Source: an uncultured Fretibacterium sp. (lineage in GTDB: Bacteria; Synergistota; Synergistia; Synergistales; Aminobacteriaceae). From it: a stretch of DNA of 64,000 bases. The DNA lies in NCBI GenBank assembly GCA_937915755.1, contig CALGGR010000107.1, positions 1-64,000 of the forward strand, read 5' to 3'. The position numbers were made by a program, and so were the translations under genes. Shown piece after piece: positions 60,188 through 64,000 of the stretch (its first letter is position 1; each line of letters starts with the position of its first letter). The notes under the pieces were generated by a model. It worked only from the letters and a program-made list of their open reading frames with translations, searched no databases and was not told the DNA's origin.

Positions 60188-61246
60188 ATGACCAAACCCA
60201 TGCCCGCAAACGTAAAGGCCAATGACGGTTACAGCATAAGGATACGCAGAGGAATAATTGAGCGTCTCGGCATTGAGATACTCAGGCTGGCGGAAGAGAA
60301 TTACACCGAGATACTCCTTGTAACGGACGAGAAAGTCTCAGGGCTTTACCTCCAGAAAGTAATCATGAACTTCCATGAATGCCCGAAGCCCGAAGGTTCA
60401 CGCCTAAGAATCTGCGAACTCATCATTGATTCCCACGAGGGTGCAAAGAATTTTCACACTGTCGCAAAATTACTCGATGACATGGCCGGTCTTGGTCTCT
60501 CAGGAAAATGCCTCGTCGTCGCAATCGGAGGCGGAGTCGTCTGCGAGACAGCAGGGTTCGCAGCAGGGTGCTACATGGGCGGTGTAAGGCTCGTTCTTGT
60601 TCCAACGACGTTGGCAGCAATGATTGAGGCTTCGGCATGGGAGAGCGCGTTCCTCAACCTGAGCTCAGGGAAAAATCTCGCGGGTATGCCTTGCAGTCCC
60701 TCCATCGTTCTCTGTGATACCGACTGCCTCAAAACTCTTTCACCCGAAGAATACAGGTCCGGAATTGCGGAAGCCTTGAAGACCTCCATAATGTCAGGCG
60801 AGGAGTTATTCAGGATTTTCGAGCGCGGTGAAGTCGAAGTGAACATTGAGAAAGTTATAGAAGGCTGCATAAAGTACCGTGCAGGTTTAAGCCCGACAAT
60901 GAGGACGAAATGTCTCGGTTATGCCATCGGGAACGCAATCGAGGCTTTGAGCGACTACGAAATTCAACACGGCTTCGCACTCGCCCAAGGCATCGGAATA
61001 ACTGCAAGAGCGTCGGCAAAATTGAAATGGTGCAGCGATGAAACGTCAGAAAGAATCATCAGTGCCCTCACTAAGAATGATTTGCCAGTCGTATGCCGAA
61101 AATTCAGCGCAGGGCTAATCTCTCAGGTTTTGTTGAACGGAAGGGGCGGGGACTTTGAGCTTGTTGTGCCGTCTGAAATAGGACGCTGTGAAATCAGGGA
61201 CATCAAAGCCGGCGAGCTTGAAGGTGTAATTTTGTCGGGCATGTAA
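60188..61246 (+). CDS. Divergent 3-dehydroquinate synthase (AroB)-family protein
   Basis: 352 aa from ATG 60188 (60200 is an alternative; an earlier in-frame codon at 60155 is inside the terminator). NAD-site block VVAIGGGVVCETAGFAAGCYMGGVRLVLVP (in two parts), PTTLAAMIEAS, KNLAGMPCSP and GIAEALKTSIM (Zn-ligand Glu) fit AroB. But canonical DSSVGGKT is EASAWESA (Lys lost), and NFGHTIGHAIE is CLGYAIGNAIE, so both His are replaced (Tyr, Asn); the later QHG His is kept. Such changes are unusual for an active DHQ synthase. Placement behind an aromatic-amino-acid attenuator nevertheless ties it to aromatic biosynthesis. Could be a divergent DHQS or a related sugar-phosphate cyclase. Confidence 0.8.
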   Translation: MTKPMPANVKANDGYSIRIRRGIIERLGIEILRLAEENYTEILLVTDEKVSGLYLQKVIMNFHECPKPEGSRLRICELIIDSHEGAKNFHTVAKLLDDMAGLGLSGKCLVVAIGGGVVCETAGFAAGCYMGGVRLVLVPTTLAAMIEASAWESAFLNLSSGKNLAGMPCSPSIVLCDTDCLKTLSPEEYRSGIAEALKTSIMSGEELFRIFERGEVEVNIEKVIEGCIKYRAGLSPTMRTKCLGYAIGNAIEALSDYEIQHGFALAQGIGITARASAKLKWCSDETSERIISALTKNDLPVVCRKFSAGLISQVLLNGRGGDFELVVPSEIGRCEIRDIKAGELEGVILSGM

Positions 61247-61294
61247 TGGGAAAATGTAATATAATAATCACAATAGCACGAATTCATAACGCTA

Positions 61295-61520
61295 AGAAAG
61301 GAGGTAAACCGTTCACAGAAAATTTAAGTATTTCGGCCTTTATGTTCCGGCGATATACCAGCTAAGATTGCTATTAGCTTCTGAAGCGATAACCAGGCGG
61401 GAAGCAAGCTGTACCCGTACGTTAGCGTGGAATTGAAGCCTCTGGAGCGTTAGACCAAACGCAAGTAGCAGAATATCGTGAAAGCGGACGCGATGAACGA
61501 GGAAGGGAACATAAGAGTTA
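61295..61520 (+). ncRNA. Probable raiA-motif structured RNA
   Basis: Gene-free, GC-rich structured stretch directly before the hibernation factor gene. Visible stems: GCTAA/TTAGC (61372-61392 region), ATTGCT/AGCGAT, GCGTT/AACGC around 61447-61462, and ATCGTG-N8-CGCGAT (61474-61493). A conserved-looking AGGCGGGAAGCAAG to CCCGTACG core follows. raiA-motif RNAs (about 200 nt, known mainly from Bacillota and Actinomycetota) typically sit upstream of raiA/hpf. Assignment rests on position, size and structure, since no covariance model was run. Boundaries are approximate. Confidence 0.5.
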
Positions 61521-61563
61521 TGTTTATAACTTTTTGTAAGTTTTCTGTAACGGTGCCACAGGA

Positions 61564-62091
61564 ATGGACATTCGTTTTGTACAGCGCGGATGCGAAATTG
61601 ATGACAAGCTCAGGGATTACATGGAGAAGAAGATTTCAAAGCTTGAAAAATTCTTCCGCCGGATACTGAATTGCCAGATAGTCGTATCCCATCACAAGGG
61701 CAGCTTCAACGTCGAGACTACGGCCAATGCAAACGGTGTAATTCTCAGGGCAGAAGAGGACGCATTAGAGCCGAGAAAGGCATTCGACCAGTCTCTTAAG
61801 AATCTTGAGCGAAGGATCAAGAAGTACAATTCCTACCTCAAGGACAGGGCACAGCTTGGTGCTGAGGCAGATTTCACGTTCAGCGTTGAGGAAGAAGCGG
61901 AAAATGATGCCCCGACAATCGACAAGGTGAAGAAGGTTGAGGTTCACCCAATGGAGGCCGCTGAAGCGGTTATGCAGATGGAGCTTGTTGGGCATGCGTT
62001 CTTCGTGTTCCAGAACGCTGCATCGGGCGAAATCAACGTTGTCTACAAACGCGGCGAGAACAGCTACGGTCTAATTGAGCCGGTAAGATAG
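61564..62091 (+). CDS. hpf: Long-form ribosome hibernation-promoting factor
   Basis: 175 aa, the long HPF/RaiA form. The N-terminal S30AE domain (MDIRFVQRGCEIDDKLRDYME ... KNLERRIKKYNSYLKDR, about 1-98) binds the 30S; a linker leads to the C-terminal dimerisation domain (MEAAEAVMQMELVGHAFFVF, YKRGENSYGLIEP, about 120-175) that makes 100S ribosome dimers in stationary phase. Ribosome site is weak (AGGA next to ATG). Preceded by the structured RNA; followed by a clear terminator. Confidence 0.96.
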   Translation: MDIRFVQRGCEIDDKLRDYMEKKISKLEKFFRRILNCQIVVSHHKGSFNVETTANANGVILRAEEDALEPRKAFDQSLKNLERRIKKYNSYLKDRAQLGAEADFTFSVEEEAENDAPTIDKVKKVEVHPMEAAEAVMQMELVGHAFFVFQNAASGEINVVYKRGENSYGLIEPVR

Positions 62092-62110
62092 CACTTTGGA
62101 AATGCGATTT

Positions 62111-62140
62111 GTCCCTCTGGTTTATGCCGGAGGGATTTTT
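62111..62140 (+). terminator. Terminator of hpf
   Basis: TCCCTC-T-GG (62111-62119) pairs with CC-G-GAGGGA (62126-62134), loop TTTATG, then six T. Confidence 0.85.
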
Positions 62141-62258
62141 TGTGCGCTTTGCACTGCCCCGCCATAAATATAGATAGAATTACTCACGCATTCAAGTCAG
62201 GTACAGGCATGTATAATTACGTTCGTTCAGAAAATTTTTCACACGGAGGGATTCAATC

Positions 62259-62444
62259 ATGCCAGTAATAACGTTAGAGGCAGGACAGCTCACTAAAGAG
62301 CAGAAGGAGAAGCTTGCTCTCGAACTCACAGAGACAGCATCGAGAATCACGGGAGTACCCGCAAAGGCATTCATCGCAATCATACGCGAGAATGCACCCG
62401 ATAATATCGGCGTCGGCGGTGTATTGCTCTCGGAAAGGAAGTGA
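62259..62444 (+). CDS. 4-oxalocrotonate tautomerase-like protein
   Basis: 61-aa tautomerase with catalytic Pro2 (Pro1 after Met removal), MPVITLEAGQLTKEQKEKLA, and the conserved Arg region IIRENAPDNIGVGGVLLSE. GGAGGG site 7-8 nt before the ATG. Native substrates of such small tautomerases are often unknown; aromatic degradation is not otherwise evident here. It overlaps the ABM-cupin gene by 4 bp. Confidence 0.93.
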   Translation: MPVITLEAGQLTKEQKEKLALELTETASRITGVPAKAFIAIIRENAPDNIGVGGVLLSERK

Positions 62445-63580
62445 GGCCGTTGAAGATACTTTCGCTGATTCTTATCGCGCTGATGATTCCGTCAATGGCA
62501 CAAGCTCACACTCTATTTGCCCCCGAAGGTAAGACCCTCAAAGTTCACTGGGCTGTCCTTGAAGCAAAACCTGGAAAAATGTCCGACATGGCCGCAATAA
62601 GCGTAAGAACAGTCGCAAAGTTCACCCCCAATGAGCCGGGAAGCTACGCGCTTTACGGTGCTGTTGACCGCAATAATCCGGACATCATGAGGATACTTGA
62701 GGTCTATGAGGACGAGGCAGCCTACGAAATTCACAGAGCAAGCGAAGGTTTCAAGGCATTCATCGAGGAACGTAAGCCAATCCTTGAGAGCCTGACGCTT
62801 CTTCCCGTTGACCCCATCGTTCTTGAGCAGAAGAAGGAAGGCACAGGGAAATCTGTTTTGATGACAATGATTGAGGTCAAGCCCGAAAATCTGGATGACT
62901 TCAAGGCGTTAATCACTCAGGAATTTTCGAGGGCAGTCGCTGAAGTTCCGGGAGTAATGGCAATGTTCGCAACAAGTGAGAAAGGTGAAAGGTCTAACGT
63001 CATTCACATTCTCGAAGTTTTCGCGGACGACGAGGCAAAGCAGGAATATTCACAGTCAGAAAAATACAAGTCATACAGAAAGGAAACAGACACTATGTCA
63101 GAATCACGCAGCAATATCGAGAACAGCCCCGCAAACGTAAAACTCAGCCCCAAAGGATTACACCTCTCTCCAGACGGTCAGGAACTCAGCGTATTCCCTC
63201 TAGGAAATCCAAACACCGCATTCGCACAGTACTTTGACGGGCAGAGCTACCTTGCACCAGTCTCAACAGAGCAGGTGGGAATCTTCAACGTTACGTTCGA
63301 GCCCGGCTGCAGAAATCACTGGCACATTCACCACGCAAAGAGCGGCGGCGGTCAGATACTCATCGCAGTTGCAGGACGAGGCTGGTATCAGGAATGGGGA
63401 AAGGATGCCATCGAGATGAGGCCCGGCACAGTCATCAACATTCCAGCAAACGTAAAGCACTGGCACGGCGCGGCAAAAGATTCATGGTTCCAGCATTTGG
63501 CGGTTGAAGTTTCAGGAGAGGAGACTTCAAATGAATGGTGCGAGGCAGTTTCGCCGGAAGATTATGCTCTCTTGAAGTAA
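62441..63580 (+). CDS. Secreted fusion of two antibiotic-monooxygenase (ABM) domains and a cupin
   Basis: 379 aa. Signal peptide (KILSLILIALMIPSMAQA) shows export; the start is GTG 62441 or TTG 62450. ABM domain 1 at about 33-120 (VHWAVLEAKPGKMSDM ... ILEVYEDEAAYEIHRAS), ABM 2 at about 138-210 (MIEVKPENLDDFKAL ... ILEVFADDEAKQEYSQSEKYKSY in parts), cupin 2 at about 255-365 with metal motif HWHIHHAKSGGGQ and KHWHG. The ABM units are quinol or small-molecule monooxygenase-like and the cupin resembles carboxymuconolactone-decarboxylase-associated cupins. Translationally coupled to the tautomerase. Exact chemistry unknown. Confidence 0.82.
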   Translation: MRPLKILSLILIALMIPSMAQAHTLFAPEGKTLKVHWAVLEAKPGKMSDMAAISVRTVAKFTPNEPGSYALYGAVDRNNPDIMRILEVYEDEAAYEIHRASEGFKAFIEERKPILESLTLLPVDPIVLEQKKEGTGKSVLMTMIEVKPENLDDFKALITQEFSRAVAEVPGVMAMFATSEKGERSNVIHILEVFADDEAKQEYSQSEKYKSYRKETDTMSESRSNIENSPANVKLSPKGLHLSPDGQELSVFPLGNPNTAFAQYFDGQSYLAPVSTEQVGIFNVTFEPGCRNHWHIHHAKSGGGQILIAVAGRGWYQEWGKDAIEMRPGTVINIPANVKHWHGAAKDSWFQHLAVEVSGEETSNEWCEAVSPEDYALLK

Positions 63581-64000
63581 TGGAAATTCTCTACATTCAC
63601 GGAATGGGAGGAAGTCCTCTTGAGGCCGAACATTACAGGGAGATCTGCAAAGGCTTCGATGTTATAGGCGTTGAGTATGATGGCTCTTTCCCGTCAAAGG
63701 CAAGGGACGATATTCGCAATGCCTGTGATGATGCCAAGGGGAAAGTCTGCGTAATTGCAAACAGCATAGGGGCGTATTTCACGATGCTTGCGCTTCAGGG
63801 CTTTGAGGTCGAAAAAGCTCTTTTCATCTCGCCAATCCTCGACATGGAGAGCGTAATTCTCGGAATGATGAGCAGGGCTGGCGTCTCTGAAGATGAGCTT
63901 CGCAGGAAGGGTGAAATTGATACCTTGTCGTGGAAATATCTGTCCTTCGTCCGCGAAAATCCAATAACGTGGAGCTTTCCAACAGAGATATTGTACGCAG
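63580..64000 (+). CDS. Alpha/beta hydrolase (partial, runs off the window)
   Basis: At least 140 residues, open to the end of the window. Starts TAATG-coupled to the ABM-cupin gene: MEILYIHGMGGSPLEAEHY with an HGxGG oxyanion loop, nucleophile elbow VIANSIGAYFTML (Ser), and LFISPILDME. Resembles YqiA/RBBP9-type small serine hydrolases. Function unknown; operon with tautomerase and ABM-cupin. Confidence 0.8.
   Translation, partial: MEILYIHGMGGSPLEAEHYREICKGFDVIGVEYDGSFPSKARDDIRNACDDAKGKVCVIANSIGAYFTMLALQGFEVEKALFISPILDMESVILGMMSRAGVSEDELRRKGEIDTLSWKYLSFVRENPITWSFPTEILYA

Overview
The window looks like a chromosomal segment of an anaerobic, motile, diderm bacterium, most likely a member of the Synergistota. 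The best clue is the C-terminus of the Ig-like surface protein at 53865-55733 (an SGC motif, a hydrophobic stretch and a basic tail), which resembles the Synerg-CTERM sorting signal. A trimeric [FeFe]-hydrogenase, formate-tetrahydrofolate ligase, a K+-dependent-type membrane pyrophosphatase, a tripartite tricarboxylate transporter, a lipid A-type acyltransferase and a flagellin fit an amino- or organic-acid fermenter. Genus assignment is not possible by eye. I found no rRNA, no tRNA, no insertion sequence and no CRISPR array.

Layout. 1-7 kb: two-component system, HtrA protease, Lgt-like enzyme, a variant MBL-fold protein and an acyl-CoA synthetase. 7-12 kb: one-carbon operon fhs-fchA-folD, followed by a ThrE-like exporter and a zinc-ribbon protein. 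12-18 kb: SH3 protein, hppA, a hydrolase, small proteins and an ArsR-permease unit with a clear operator. 17.9-22 kb: hydrogenase hydCBA. 22-25 kb: LysR regulator divergent from an NhaC-type transporter that has a leader peptide and attenuator. 25.2-28.5 kb: an AT-richer two-gene cassette, a membrane Rossmann/RyR protein overlapping or abutting a TIR-transmembrane protein, which resembles a conflict or immunity system. 28.5-34.7 kb: acetyltransferase, an SbcC-like coiled coil without ATPase heads, tilS and a lytic transglycosylase. 34.8-44.2 kb: a long plus-strand run of tyrS, envelope genes, queD-folE2, an HlyD-like protein, yggS-sepF-divIVA, recG and recX. 44.2-47.8 kb: tctCBA. 47.8-50 kb: HxlR regulator, a Cys-repeat RiPP-type precursor, a radical SAM/SPASM maturase and a nitroreductase. 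50-56 kb: an orphan complex-I-like antiporter subunit, flagellin, the Ig-repeat surface protein and a YhcH protein. 56-60 kb: coiled-coil protein, rarA, larE and an Rpn-type nuclease. 60-64 kb: an AroB-family gene behind an aromatic-rich leader peptide and a three-way attenuator, a structured leader before the hibernation factor, a tautomerase, an ABM-ABM-cupin fusion and a truncated hydrolase.

The most notable items are: (1) the aromatic amino-acid attenuator at 59995-60171, with complete 1:2, 2:3 and 3:4 pairings, before an AroB relative that lacks several canonical active-site residues; (2) the SSCGG-repeat peptide and rSAM/SPASM locus at 48.1-50.0 kb; (3) the RyR/TIR pair at 25.3-28.5 kb; (4) a FolD without its cyclohydrolase lysine next to a stand-alone cyclohydrolase-type FchA; (5) a leader peptide and attenuator before nhaC; (6) a headless SbcC-like protein; and (7) a probable raiA-motif RNA before hpf. 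All family calls come from reading motifs. No database search was run.
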